A DNA stretch of 64,000 nucleotides from NCBI GenBank assembly GCA_902826455.1, contig CADEEV010000001.1, forward strand, positions 424,983 through 488,982, given 5' to 3'. This stretch comes from an uncultured Acidobacteriota bacterium (GTDB lineage: Bacteria; Acidobacteriota; Vicinamibacteria; Fen-336). The notes beneath the pieces are model-generated. The model ran no database searches and was not told the DNA's origin. It saw nothing but the letters and a program-made list of their open reading frames with translations. Shown in pieces: positions 23,983-31,892 of this stretch. The stretch's first letter is position 1. Each line of letters starts with the position of its first letter. The position numbers were made by a program, and so were the translations under genes.

Positions 23983-24867
23983 TTGGCGCTTCGCGGCGTT
24001 TTCCCCCCACTCGTCACGCCGTTCCGCGAGGACGGCGCCGTCGATCTCGTCGCATTCGAGCGGAACCTCGAGGTCTACCAGCAGGCAGACCTCGAGGGCT
24101 GTCTCGTCCTCGGCTCGAACGGCGAGGCGGGCAGCCTCGAGCGCGACGAGAAGCTCTCGCTGATCCGGGCCGCCCGCAAGGGCACGCCCGGACGCACCCT
24201 CCTGGCCGGCACGGGCCAGGAGTCGACCCGCGCGACGATCGAGCTCACGCGCGCGGCGGCCGACCTCGGCGCCGACGCGGCGCTCGTGCTCACGCCGTCG
24301 TACTACAAGCCGCAGATGACCGTCGAGGCGCTGCGCCGCCACTACGAGGCCGTGGCCGACGCCTCGCCGATCCCGATCCTGCTCTACTCCGTCCCCGCCT
24401 TCACGGCCCTGCCGTTCCCGTTGCCCCTCGCCGCCGCCGTCGGCGCGCACCCGCGCATCGTGGGGATGAAGGAGTCGAGCGGCGACATGCAGCTGCTCGG
24501 CCGCATCGTGACCTCGGTGCCGGCGTCGTACCGGGTGCTGTGCGGGTCGGCCCCGGTCCTCTACCCGGCGCTGTGCCTCGGCGCCGCCGGGGGCGTCGTG
24601 GCCCTCGCCTGCTGCGCGCCGAAGGTGGCTGCGGCGCTCTATCACGCGTACCAGGCCGGGGACCACGCCCGCGCGCGCCGGATCCAGGCGGCGGTGACGC
24701 CGCTGGCCCTGGCCGTCACCTCCGTTCACGGCGTCGCCGGCCTCAAGCTGGCGATGAACCTCGCGGGTCTCGAGGGCGGCTTCACCCGAGCGCCGCTGCT
24801 CGGCGCGCCGCCGGAGCTCGCGGCGCAACTCGAGCCTCTTCTCGCCCAGGCGAACGCCGTCCTCTAG
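23983..24867 (+). CDS. DapA-family aldolase, possibly 4-hydroxy-2-oxoglutarate aldolase-like
   Basis: A 294-residue TIM-barrel class I aldolase of the DapA/NAL family. The Schiff-base lysine is in IVGMKESSGD and the family tyrosine in LLYSVPAF. The pyruvate-binding loop reads GSNGEAGSL where DapA normally has GTTGE; GSNGE is typical of HOGA1-type 4-hydroxy-2-oxoglutarate aldolases. Lysine biosynthesis is therefore less likely than an aldol cleavage of a 2-oxo acid. The TTG start lies 17 nt after the GAF gene. Its stop TAG shares the palindrome CTAG with the convergent membrane gene. Confidence 0.85.
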   Translation: MALRGVFPPLVTPFREDGAVDLVAFERNLEVYQQADLEGCLVLGSNGEAGSLERDEKLSLIRAARKGTPGRTLLAGTGQESTRATIELTRAAADLGADAALVLTPSYYKPQMTVEALRRHYEAVADASPIPILLYSVPAFTALPFPLPLAAAVGAHPRIVGMKESSGDMQLLGRIVTSVPASYRVLCGSAPVLYPALCLGAAGGVVALACCAPKVAAALYHAYQAGDHARARRIQAAVTPLALAVTSVHGVAGLKLAMNLAGLEGGFTRAPLLGAPPELAAQLEPLLAQANAVL

Positions 24868-26120
24868 AACGAGAACGGAAACGGGTAGCGCTCCGAAGGG
24901 ATGATGACCGCGATCGGCTGAAAGCCGCCGGTCAGCGCGGCGTAGGCGATCAGCAGCTGCACGGCGGTCGGCACCGCCAGCCAGAGCCAGCGCAGGCGCG
25001 AGCCGCCGTCCGTGGACCACCGCGCGATGGCCAGCCCTGCCGCGAGGGCCAGGGCGGGCGCCGCGAAGTACTCGAAGCGCAGCGCGAAGGGCGTGACGAC
25101 GGCGACGAGCCCGTAGCCCGCCGCGACGGCCAGCCAGCAGGGCAGCAGGTCGGAGCCGGCACGCGCCTCTCGCCGCCGCAACGCGACGAGCGCGAGGACG
25201 ACGGGCACGAGCCCGAACTTCAGCAGCAGGTTGCTGCCGACCTTCCACAGGTGGACCCAGCGCACGCTCCAGAACGAGGCGTCCTGGGCCGGTAGCTGGG
25301 AGACCGTGCCGAGGCTCGAGACGACGAACGTGACCACGGGCTGATAGAAGGCGAGCCAGGCGAGGACGGCTCCGGCGACGAGCGGAAGACGGGCGTAGCG
25401 CAGCGCGACGCCTCCGTGGACCCGGGCGTCGACCAGGGCCCAAGCGAAGAGCAGCGTCGCAGTCGCGAGGGCGTTGCCGGGGTGGCTGCCGAGGGCGGCG
25501 GCCGTGGCGAGCACGACGACCGGCCACGGCTTGCGCCACGCGAGCGCCGCCAGCAGTCCGAGGGTCAGCGTGTTGCCCAGGGCGTTCGTCGCGATGCCCT
25601 TCACGAGGACCAGGGTTCCCTCCGGCATGGAGGCCAGCACGGCGGCAGCCCAGGCCGCGGCGCTCCGCGACGCCGGCCAGAGCCCGAGGCCGATGACGAA
25701 GACGAGCACCGGCGCCATGGCCTCGAGCAGAAGCGTCGCGCGGCGCAGGGCGATGCGGGGCGGTGAGGCGCCCCGCAGGCCGCGCGGCACGGCGTCGGGC
25801 ACGAACGGCGCCAGCACCGTGTACAGGAGCGCGGAGTACGGAATGCGGACGAGCGCGCGGTCGGCGCCGCTGCCCGCCGCGTACGTCCCATGGGTCACGG
25901 TGCCGGTGGCCTGGAACGCCATCAGGTTGTGGGCGTGGTAGAGCAGGTCGATCGGCCTGTTGAACGGGCTCAACGCGACGATGCCGCGCAGCAGGGTCGC
26001 CGCGACGAGGAGCGCGGCGGCGCCGCGCGGCATGCGCATCCGCCACGCAAGGACGGCCATCGCGGCGGCGAGCGCGAGACAGAGCGGCCAGTCGCCGCGG
26101 CCCAGCAGGTTGGGGTTCAC
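24864..26120 (-). CDS. Polytopic membrane protein of unknown function
   Basis: A 418-residue protein with about ten hydrophobic helices, for example LLVAATLLRGIVAL, VLVFVIGLGLWPA and LPLVAGAVLAWLAFY. An early luminal-type stretch, SPFNRPIDLLYHAHNLMAFQATGTV, recalls GT-C glycosyltransferases but I see no diagnostic motif. It is the last gene of a four-gene minus-strand operon (GT2, GT4, DAG-kinase-like, this), each overlapping the next by 4 nt, so a role in envelope glycolipid synthesis is the natural inference. The GTG start overlaps the preceding stop; its own stop overlaps that of the aldolase gene. Confidence 0.7.
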   Translation of the reverse strand: MNPNLLGRGDWPLCLALAAAMAVLAWRMRMPRGAAALLVAATLLRGIVALSPFNRPIDLLYHAHNLMAFQATGTVTHGTYAAGSGADRALVRIPYSALLYTVLAPFVPDAVPRGLRGASPPRIALRRATLLLEAMAPVLVFVIGLGLWPASRSAAAWAAAVLASMPEGTLVLVKGIATNALGNTLTLGLLAALAWRKPWPVVVLATAAALGSHPGNALATATLLFAWALVDARVHGGVALRYARLPLVAGAVLAWLAFYQPVVTFVVSSLGTVSQLPAQDASFWSVRWVHLWKVGSNLLLKFGLVPVVLALVALRRREARAGSDLLPCWLAVAAGYGLVAVVTPFALRFEYFAAPALALAAGLAIARWSTDGGSRLRWLWLAVPTAVQLLIAYAALTGGFQPIAVIIPSERYPFPFSF

Positions 26121-27040
26121 CGGCCAGCGGCGGTGTCGAAGGGCCCGTCGGGGTCCTCCGCGACCGCGCGCGCCACGAGCACGCGCAGCGCCCGCGCTTC
26201 GAGGCGCACGTCGGCGCGGGCCGCGGCCGGCTCGGGCTCGCCGTCACGGTGATGGATGAACGGCGCGCCGCTCGCGAGGGACGCCGCGGCGGCGGCGAAA
26301 TGGCGGTAGTAGCGGAAGCGGTCCACGGTCCCCAGGAACAGGCGCGGGGCGGCCGCGAGCACCGCCGCTCGCGGCGCATCCTCGAACACCACGACGTCGA
26401 GCCGCCCGTCGTCGAGGCGGGCGCGGGGCGCCACGATCGCGCCGCCTCCGTACTGCCGTCCGTTCGCGAAGGCCACGATCAGCGCGGCCCCGTCGAAGCG
26501 CTCCCCGTCGCCCGTCTCGAGGCTCCAGCGCTGCGCGCGATAGCCCAGCGCCCGCGCGAGGCTCAGCCGGACGTAGGTGAGCACGCCGCGCCGGCCGCCG
26601 CCCTTGCCGTGGGCGTGGAAGTCGTGGCCCACGACGGCGTCGAGGCCGGCGCCGGCGACGTTCAGGAACGGGCGGTCGTTGCAGAACCCCACGTCCATGC
26701 GTCGCGTCGCGCCGGCATGCAGGACCGCCATGGCCGCACGGGGCCGGAGCGGGATGCCGAGGGTCCGCGCGAGGCCGTTGCCGGAGCCGACCGGAACGAG
26801 CCCGAGGGCCGTCTCCGAGCCCAGCAGCCCCCAGGCCACCTCGTTCGCCGTTCCGTCGCCGCCCGCGGCCAGCACGACGTCGCAGCCGGCGCGCACGGCC
26901 TCCGCCGCGAGCTCCCGCGCGTGACCGGCGGCGCGGGTCTCGATCAGGTCCACGTCGGGCCAGGGTCCGTCGAGGATCGCCCGGCGCGCCCGCTCGGCGG
27001 CGACGCCGGCCCGCGGGTTCAGGATCGCGCGGACCTTCAA
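26117..27040 (-). CDS. Diacylglycerol kinase-family lipid kinase
   Basis: A 307-residue YegS/DgkB-like kinase that phosphorylates lipid hydroxyls, such as diacylglycerol or a related lipid. Motifs are the N-terminal ILNPRAG, nucleotide-binding AAGGDGTANEVAWGLLG, and VPVGSGNGLARTLGIPL, followed by the beta-rich C-terminal domain containing FLNVAGAGLDAVVG and VFEDAPRAAVL. The TTG start overlaps the upstream GT4 stop as TTGA. It lies within a glycosyltransferase operon, suggesting glycolipid or lipid-carrier work rather than bulk phospholipid recycling; that is inference. Confidence 0.9.
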   Translation of the reverse strand: MKVRAILNPRAGVAAERARRAILDGPWPDVDLIETRAAGHARELAAEAVRAGCDVVLAAGGDGTANEVAWGLLGSETALGLVPVGSGNGLARTLGIPLRPRAAMAVLHAGATRRMDVGFCNDRPFLNVAGAGLDAVVGHDFHAHGKGGGRRGVLTYVRLSLARALGYRAQRWSLETGDGERFDGAALIVAFANGRQYGGGAIVAPRARLDDGRLDVVVFEDAPRAAVLAAAPRLFLGTVDRFRYYRHFAAAAASLASGAPFIHHRDGEPEPAAARADVRLEARALRVLVARAVAEDPDGPFDTAAGR

Positions 27041-28089
27041 CGCACGGTCTCGAGCACCGCCAGCGTCGCGTCGACCATGCGGCTCGCCGAGAAGCGTTCC
27101 TCGAAGCGCCGGCGGCCCGCATCGCCCCAGGCGCGGGCCCGGGCCTGGTCGAGCAACGCCTCGGCGAGCGCCTCGGCCAGCAAGGCCGGAGAGCGTGCCG
27201 GCACGACGCGTCCCGTGACGCGATCGTCGACGGCTTCCGGGATGCCGCCGGCGTTCGTGGCCACGATCGGCAGGCCGAAGTTCATCGCGTCGAGCAGGCT
27301 CGTGCCCAGCCCCTCGTGGTGGGACGACAGGCAGAACACCGAGAACGCCGGCATCAATCGGTCGAGATCGGTACGGAAGCCGGCGAAGACCACGCGCCCG
27401 GCGAGACCCAGCTCGAGCACGCGCGCTTCGAGGGCCGCGCGGAGCTCGCCCTCGCCCAGGATCACGAGGCGCGCCTCGGGCGCCCGAGGCCGCAGCAGGG
27501 CCATGGCCTCGAGCAGCGTCGCGTGATCCTTGTGGTCGGTGAGGGCGGCCACGTTCCCGACCACCGGAGCCCCGGCGGGAATCCCCAGGGATCGGAGCAC
27601 GCCGTCGCCTCCCGGAGCCGCGGCACGATCGGGAACGCCCTCGTAGACCACGTCGATCCGCTCTTCGGGCACGCCGCTCTCCAGGAGGACCGCGGCGATC
27701 GCGCGGCTCACGGCGATCACGCGGTCCGCTCTCCGATACTTGCCGCTGCGCACGGCGAAGTCGACGCGACGCGTCGCGACGCGGCGCGCGCGACCGCCCG
27801 CGAAGAGGCCGGCCGAGAGCGCATGGGGATCGTGGAGCTGCATCACGTCGGGCCGGAACGCGCTCACGACGCCCCGGAGCGCCAGGATCGCCGGCGGCCA
27901 GAGATCGCCCCGGAACGGCAGCTCGCGGGTCGCGAGGCCGGCCCCGCCGGCCCGGCGCGCGAGCTCCCCGCCCCGGCGGCAGGCGAGGAGCACGTCGTGG
28001 CCGCGCTCGGCCATGCCCCGGGCGGTCAGCCACACCTGGTTCTGACCCCCGCGCCAGCCGAGGGCCGAGTCCACGTGGAGCACCTTCAT
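27037..28089 (-). CDS. Glycosyltransferase family 4 (GT-B fold)
   Basis: A 350-residue GT4-type transferase. The N-terminal domain starts MKVLHVDSALGWRGGQNQV, a glycine-rich acceptor-side loop, and contains RPDVMQLHDPHA. The C-terminal domain has VGNVAALTDHKDHATLLEAM, RLVILGEGELRAALE, and the nucleotide-sugar motif SSHHEGLGTSLLDAMNFGLPIVATNAGGIPE with the EX7E glutamates. A retaining sugar transfer to a lipid or LPS-core acceptor at the inner membrane is likely. The ATG overlaps the GT2 stop and its own stop overlaps the lipid kinase start. Confidence 0.93.
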   Translation of the reverse strand: MKVLHVDSALGWRGGQNQVWLTARGMAERGHDVLLACRRGGELARRAGGAGLATRELPFRGDLWPPAILALRGVVSAFRPDVMQLHDPHALSAGLFAGGRARRVATRRVDFAVRSGKYRRADRVIAVSRAIAAVLLESGVPEERIDVVYEGVPDRAAAPGGDGVLRSLGIPAGAPVVGNVAALTDHKDHATLLEAMALLRPRAPEARLVILGEGELRAALEARVLELGLAGRVVFAGFRTDLDRLMPAFSVFCLSSHHEGLGTSLLDAMNFGLPIVATNAGGIPEAVDDRVTGRVVPARSPALLAEALAEALLDQARARAWGDAGRRRFEERFSASRMVDATLAVLETVR

Positions 28090-28853
28090 CGCGGGCGGGA
28101 GTCCCTCTCGGCCAGCTCCGCCAGCTTCGCGAGCTTCACGAACGTGTAGTACGCGTTCAAGGTCGAGATCGTGAGGCCCGCTCCGCCCAGGCCCAGGCCG
28201 CCGCGGATCACGTAGTTGCGGAAGAACGCCCAGAGCGGGGCGCCGGTCATGTCGACGAGGCCCGTCCGCCGGCCCGCGTCGTGCGCCTGGCGCGCCCACA
28301 ACGTCGTGTAGCTGTCGATCTTGCGCAGGTGCGCCGACACGTCGTCGTAGGGGAGATGGGTCATCTCTCCGCGCAGCCGGCCGAGGCTGCCCTCGACCCG
28401 CACCGACTCGTGGACGAGCGCGCCGTGCCAGCGCCCGCGCCGCCGGTCGAACAGGCGCGTCTGGGGATCGGGATACCAGTCCGTGGCCCGGATCCAGCGC
28501 CCCATGTAGAACGCCACGCGCGGGATGCGGTAACCCGCGTGCTCGAAGCCGCGCGCGCGCAGGGCTTCGATCTCGGCACGGAGCTCGGGCGTCGCGCGCT
28601 CGTCGGCGTCGATCGCCAGGATGTAGTCGTGGCGCGCGGCCTCGACGGCGAAGTTGCGCTGGGCCACGAAGCCCGGCCACGGCGCGTTCAGGATCACCCG
28701 CGCGCCGGCCCGGGCGGCGACGTCGCGCGTGGCGTCGGAGGAGCCCGAGTCCACGACCAGCACCTCGTCGCAGAACGCGACGCTCTCGAGGGCCGCCTGG
28801 AGCTTGGCCTCTTCGTTCTGCGCGATGATCACGGCCGAGATCGGCGTCACCAC
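28086..28853 (-). CDS. Glycosyltransferase family 2 (WaaE/KdtX-like)
   Basis: A 255-residue GT-A transferase: ISAVIIAQNEEAKLQAALESVAFCDEVLVVDSGSSDAT at the N-terminus, then DYILAIDADERATPEL with the metal-binding DxD-type motif, and RWHGALVHESV. The layout resembles the WaaE/KdtX LPS-core transferases. There are two in-frame GTG candidates, 28851-28853 and 28848-28850. The TATACT -10 lies 7 nt from the second, which fits a leaderless mRNA. First gene of the GT2-GT4-lipid kinase-membrane protein operon, divergent from pyrE. Confidence 0.9.
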   Translation of the reverse strand: MVTPISAVIIAQNEEAKLQAALESVAFCDEVLVVDSGSSDATRDVAARAGARVILNAPWPGFVAQRNFAVEAARHDYILAIDADERATPELRAEIEALRARGFEHAGYRIPRVAFYMGRWIRATDWYPDPQTRLFDRRRGRWHGALVHESVRVEGSLGRLRGEMTHLPYDDVSAHLRKIDSYTTLWARQAHDAGRRTGLVDMTGAPLWAFFRNYVIRGGLGLGGAGLTISTLNAYYTFVKLAKLAELAERDSRPR

Positions 28854-28857
28854 GCGC

Positions 28858-28902
28858 AGTATAGCGGGGCACTTGCCCGCCGCCCGCGCGCGCGACTAGA
28901 GT
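28858..28902. promoter_or_regulatory. Divergent -10 boxes of the GT2 operon and pyrE
   Basis: TATACT on the minus strand (28858-28863) is 4 or 7 nt from the two candidate GTG starts of the GT2 gene. TAGAGT on the plus strand (28897-28902) is 8 nt from the pyrE ATG. Both transcripts should be leaderless or nearly so; the -35 regions would overlap in the 33 bp between. Confidence 0.5.
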
Positions 28903-28910
28903 CTCGGGCC

Positions 28911-29492
28911 ATGAGCGACGACCTGCTGCGGATCTTCAAGGAGCGCCGGGCCCTCCTCGAGGGTCACTTCCTCCTGACCTCGGGGCTGCACTCCCCGCGC
29001 TACCTGCAGTGCGCGCGCGTCCTGATGGATCCCGCGCTCGCGACCCGGCTCGGGGCCGAGCTGGCCGAGGCCTTGCGGCCGGTGCTGCCCGCACCCCCGG
29101 CCGTCGTGGTGGCGCCGGCCCTGGGCGGGGTGCTGGTGGCCCACGAGGTGGCGCGCGCGTTCGGCGTCGCCGGGCTCTTCACCGAGCGCCAGGACGGCGG
29201 CATGGTGCTGCGCCGCGGCTTCGTCCTCGAGACCGGCCAGCCTGTCGTCGTGGTCGAGGACGTGATCACCACGGGCGGCTCCACCCGCGAGGTGATGGAG
29301 GCCGTGACGCGCGCCGGCGCCACGGTCGTGGGCGTGGGGAGCCTCGTGGACCGCAGCGGGGGAGCCGTCGACCTGGGCGTGCCGCGCCGCTCGCTCCTGA
29401 CCCTGGAGGTGCCGACCTACGAGGCCGCGGCGTGCCCCCTGTGCGCCGGCGGCAGCAAGCCCGAGAAGCCCGGCTCGCGCGCGGCGCGCTGA
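28911..29492 (+). CDS. pyrE: Orotate phosphoribosyltransferase
   Basis: Pyrimidine biosynthesis enzyme forming orotidine monophosphate from orotate and PRPP. The 193-residue protein shows GHFLLTSGLHSPRYLQ, the flexible loop ERQDGGMVLRRGFVL, and the PRPP motif VVVVEDVITTGGST. A C-terminal extension has CPLCAGGSKPEKPGSR, a CxxC pair seen in the thermophile-type short PyrE subgroup. The ATG is 8 nt after TAGAGT. TruA follows 8 nt after the stop, so pyrE heads pyrE-truA-uppS-cdsA. Confidence 0.96.
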   Translation: MSDDLLRIFKERRALLEGHFLLTSGLHSPRYLQCARVLMDPALATRLGAELAEALRPVLPAPPAVVVAPALGGVLVAHEVARAFGVAGLFTERQDGGMVLRRGFVLETGQPVVVVEDVITTGGSTREVMEAVTRAGATVVGVGSLVDRSGGAVDLGVPRRSLLTLEVPTYEAAACPLCAGGSKPEKPGSRAAR

Positions 29493-29500
29493 TCGCGAAG

Positions 29501-30262
29501 GTGCACTACCGCGTCGTCCTGGCCTACGACGGCACCGATTTCGAGGGCTGGCAGAGCCAATCGAGGGCGACGGCGGCGCGCACGATCCAGGGCGTCGTCG
29601 AGGCCGCGCTCGTGAAGCTGTCGGGCGGTCCCCGCGTCGTGGTGGCGGCGGCGGGCCGCACGGATGCGGGCGTCCACGCCCTCGGGCAGGTCGCCTGTTT
29701 CCGACTGGAGCGCGACCTGTCGCCCGCGGATCTGGTGCGTGCGCTCAACGGGATCCTGCCCTTCGACGTGCGGGTGCTCTCGGCCGACGAGGCGCCCGGG
29801 GACTTCCATGCGCGGCGCAGCGCCGTCTCCAAGCTGTACCGCTACGTCCTCGACACGGGTCCGGTGCAGCTCCCCACCCGCCGGCGCTTCGCGGGGCACC
29901 TGCCGACGAGCCTCGACCGGGGCGCCGTCCGCGAGGTCGCGGGCCTCTTCCTGGGCCGCCACGATTTCGCCTCGCTGCAGTCGGCCGGAAGCTCGGTGAC
30001 GACGACCGAGCGCACGGTCACGCGCTCGGACGCCGCGTGGCACGACGAGACCCTGGTGTACGAGGTCGAGGCCGACGGCTTCCTGCGCAAGATGGTGCGC
30101 AGCCTCGTCGGCGGCCTGATCGCGGCCGGGCGGGGCGTCACGACGCCCGCAGCCCTGCGCACGGCGCTCGCAGCGCGCGATCGCCGGCTCTGGCCGGCGC
30201 CCGCCGAGGCGCGCGGCCTCACCCTGGTGCGCGTGGACTATCCGGACCCGGTGTTAACATAG
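29501..30262 (+). CDS. truA: tRNA pseudouridine(38-40) synthase
   Basis: Isomerises uridines 38-40 in tRNA anticodon arms. The 253-residue protein begins YRVVLAYDGTDFEGWQSQ and contains the catalytic aspartate in AAGRTDAGVHALGQV, plus LPFDVRVLSADEAPGDFHARRSAVSKLYRY and DGFLRKMVRSLVGGLI, all standard TruA signatures. The GTG start lies 8 nt after pyrE, with GAAG immediately before it. Cotranscription with pyrE and uppS is likely. Confidence 0.97.
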   Translation: MHYRVVLAYDGTDFEGWQSQSRATAARTIQGVVEAALVKLSGGPRVVVAAAGRTDAGVHALGQVACFRLERDLSPADLVRALNGILPFDVRVLSADEAPGDFHARRSAVSKLYRYVLDTGPVQLPTRRRFAGHLPTSLDRGAVREVAGLFLGRHDFASLQSAGSSVTTTERTVTRSDAAWHDETLVYEVEADGFLRKMVRSLVGGLIAAGRGVTTPAALRTALAARDRRLWPAPAEARGLTLVRVDYPDPVLT

Positions 30263-30285
30263 CGCCTCCAATCCGAGCCCTTCCG

Positions 30286-31062
30286 ATGTCCCTTCAGGAC
30301 CTCCTCGAAGTCGTCCCGTCCGGTTCCGACGAGCTCCCGCTCGTCCGGTCGATCGACTTCGAACGCCTGCCGCGCCACGTGGCGATCATCATGGACGGCA
30401 ACGGCCGCTGGGCGAAGCTGCGCCACAAGCGCCGCGTGGAGGGCCACCGCGCCGGCATCGCGTCGGTGCGCGACGTCGTCGAGACCTCGGCCCGCCTGGG
30501 ACTCAAGGTGCTCACGCTCTACGCGTTCTCCGTCGAGAACTGGAAGCGGCCCAAGACAGAGGTCTCGACGCTCATGGGGCTGCTCAAGCACTACCTCCGG
30601 ATGGAGCTCAACACGCTCCTGAAGAACAACATCCGCTTCCGCGTCATCGGCCGGCCCGGGCTGCCGAGCGACGTCGCGGACGAGCTCGAGCGCGGCGCCG
30701 AGCGCACGGCGGGCTGCACCGGCCTGATCTTCAACATCGCGCTCAACTACAGCGGCCGCGCGGAGATCACGGACGCCGTGCGGCGCCTGGTCGAGGACGT
30801 GAGCGCGGGCCGCCGCAGCGGACCCGTCGACGAGGACGCGATCGGTTCGTACCTGTACACGGCCGGCCAGCCGGACCCGGACCTGCTGATCCGCACCAGC
30901 GGCGAGATGCGCATCTCCAACTTCCTGCTCTGGCAGATCGCCTATTCGGAGATCTGGGTCACCGACGTGCTGTGGCCCGACTTCCGGCGGCGTCATCTGC
31001 TGCAGGCCATCGCGGACTACCAGAAGCGCGAGCGCCGCTACGGCGGGATCACGCCCGTTTGA
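30286..31062 (+). CDS. uppS: Isoprenyl (undecaprenyl) diphosphate synthase
   Basis: cis-prenyltransferase making the lipid carrier for peptidoglycan and O-antigen. The 258-residue protein has the catalytic motif HVAIIMDGNGRWAKLR with the essential aspartate, GHRAGIASVRDVVETSARLGLKVLTLYAFSVENWKRP, and the C-terminal DLLIRTSGEMRISNFLLWQIAYSE. A 23-bp gap follows truA and contains TAACAT (30255-30260), a possible internal -10. The stop overlaps the cdsA start (TTGA). First of the uppS-cdsA-dxr-rseP group. Confidence 0.98.
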   Translation: MSLQDLLEVVPSGSDELPLVRSIDFERLPRHVAIIMDGNGRWAKLRHKRRVEGHRAGIASVRDVVETSARLGLKVLTLYAFSVENWKRPKTEVSTLMGLLKHYLRMELNTLLKNNIRFRVIGRPGLPSDVADELERGAERTAGCTGLIFNIALNYSGRAEITDAVRRLVEDVSAGRRSGPVDEDAIGSYLYTAGQPDPDLLIRTSGEMRISNFLLWQIAYSEIWVTDVLWPDFRRRHLLQAIADYQKRERRYGGITPV

Positions 31063-31892
31063 ACGGCCTCCCGCCCGGCTTTCGCGCGAACGTCGTGCGG
31101 CGCAGCGCGACCGCGTTCCTGACCCTGCCGGCCCTCGTGGCGGCGCTGTTCTACGGTCCCCGGAGCCTCGGCATCGGGATCGTGGTGGTGGCGCTGCTCC
31201 TGGGCCTCCACGAGTTCTTCGCGCTGCTCGCGGCGCGCCAGCTCCGCCCCATGCGCCGCACGGGCTACGTGCTCGCCGCCTCGATGTTCCTCGAGCTCGT
31301 CTATCCCGGGCTCTGCCCGACGCCCTTGTGGCCGCTCGCCGCGCTGCTGCTGCTCGCCTTGACCTTGCAGCCCGGGCGCTCGCTGGACGACACGGTGCCG
31401 GCCGCCGCAGGCACGCTGCTCGGGGCCGTCTACATGGGCGGTCTCGGCGGGACGATCGCGGCGCTGCTCGTGGTCGCGCCCCAGGAGAAGGGCGTCTTCC
31501 GCGTGCTGCTCCTGCTCGCGATCATCATGGCCTCCGACACCGCCGCGTTCTTCGTCGGCCACGCCGTGGGCCGCCACCGCCTCGCGCCCGCCCTCTCGCC
31601 CGGCAAGACGATAGAGGGAGCGATCGGCGGCGTGTGCGGCGGCGTCCTCGGGGCCCTCGCGCTGCGCGCCTGGGGCCTGCAGGAGCTGCCCATCGGCGAC
31701 ACGGTCGGGCTGGGGGTCCTCGTCTCCCTGATGGGCATCATGGGAGACCTCGACGAGAGCCTGCTGAAGCGCTGGGCGGGCGTGAAGGACTCCGGCACGC
31801 TGTTCCCGGGTCACGGCGGAATGCTCGACCGTCTCGACAGCCTGCTCTTCGGCGCGCCGGTCCTCTACTACTACTTCACGTATCTGTCCTAG
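31059..31892 (+). CDS. cdsA: Phosphatidate cytidylyltransferase
   Basis: Inner-membrane enzyme making CDP-diacylglycerol for all phospholipids. The 277-residue protein has about eight TM segments and the CDS signature near the C-terminus: LLKRWAGVKDSGTLFPGHGGMLDRLDSLLF, preceded by SDTAAFFVGHAVGRHRLAPALSPGKTIEG. The TTG start overlaps the uppS stop by 4 nt. Its 3' end overlaps the convergent sensor gene by 17 bp. The conserved next gene dxr is displaced 2.6 kb downstream by that inverted gene. Confidence 0.96.
   Translation: MNGLPPGFRANVVRRSATAFLTLPALVAALFYGPRSLGIGIVVVALLLGLHEFFALLAARQLRPMRRTGYVLAASMFLELVYPGLCPTPLWPLAALLLLALTLQPGRSLDDTVPAAAGTLLGAVYMGGLGGTIAALLVVAPQEKGVFRVLLLLAIIMASDTAAFFVGHAVGRHRLAPALSPGKTIEGAIGGVCGGVLGALALRAWGLQELPIGDTVGLGVLVSLMGIMGDLDESLLKRWAGVKDSGTLFPGHGGMLDRLDSLLFGAPVLYYYFTYLS

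Noticed and set aside
24861-24870. CTCTAGAAC as another copy of the TTCTAGAA element
   Set aside because: One base off the core, produced by the shared CTAG stop codons, and no sigma-54 promoter nearby.
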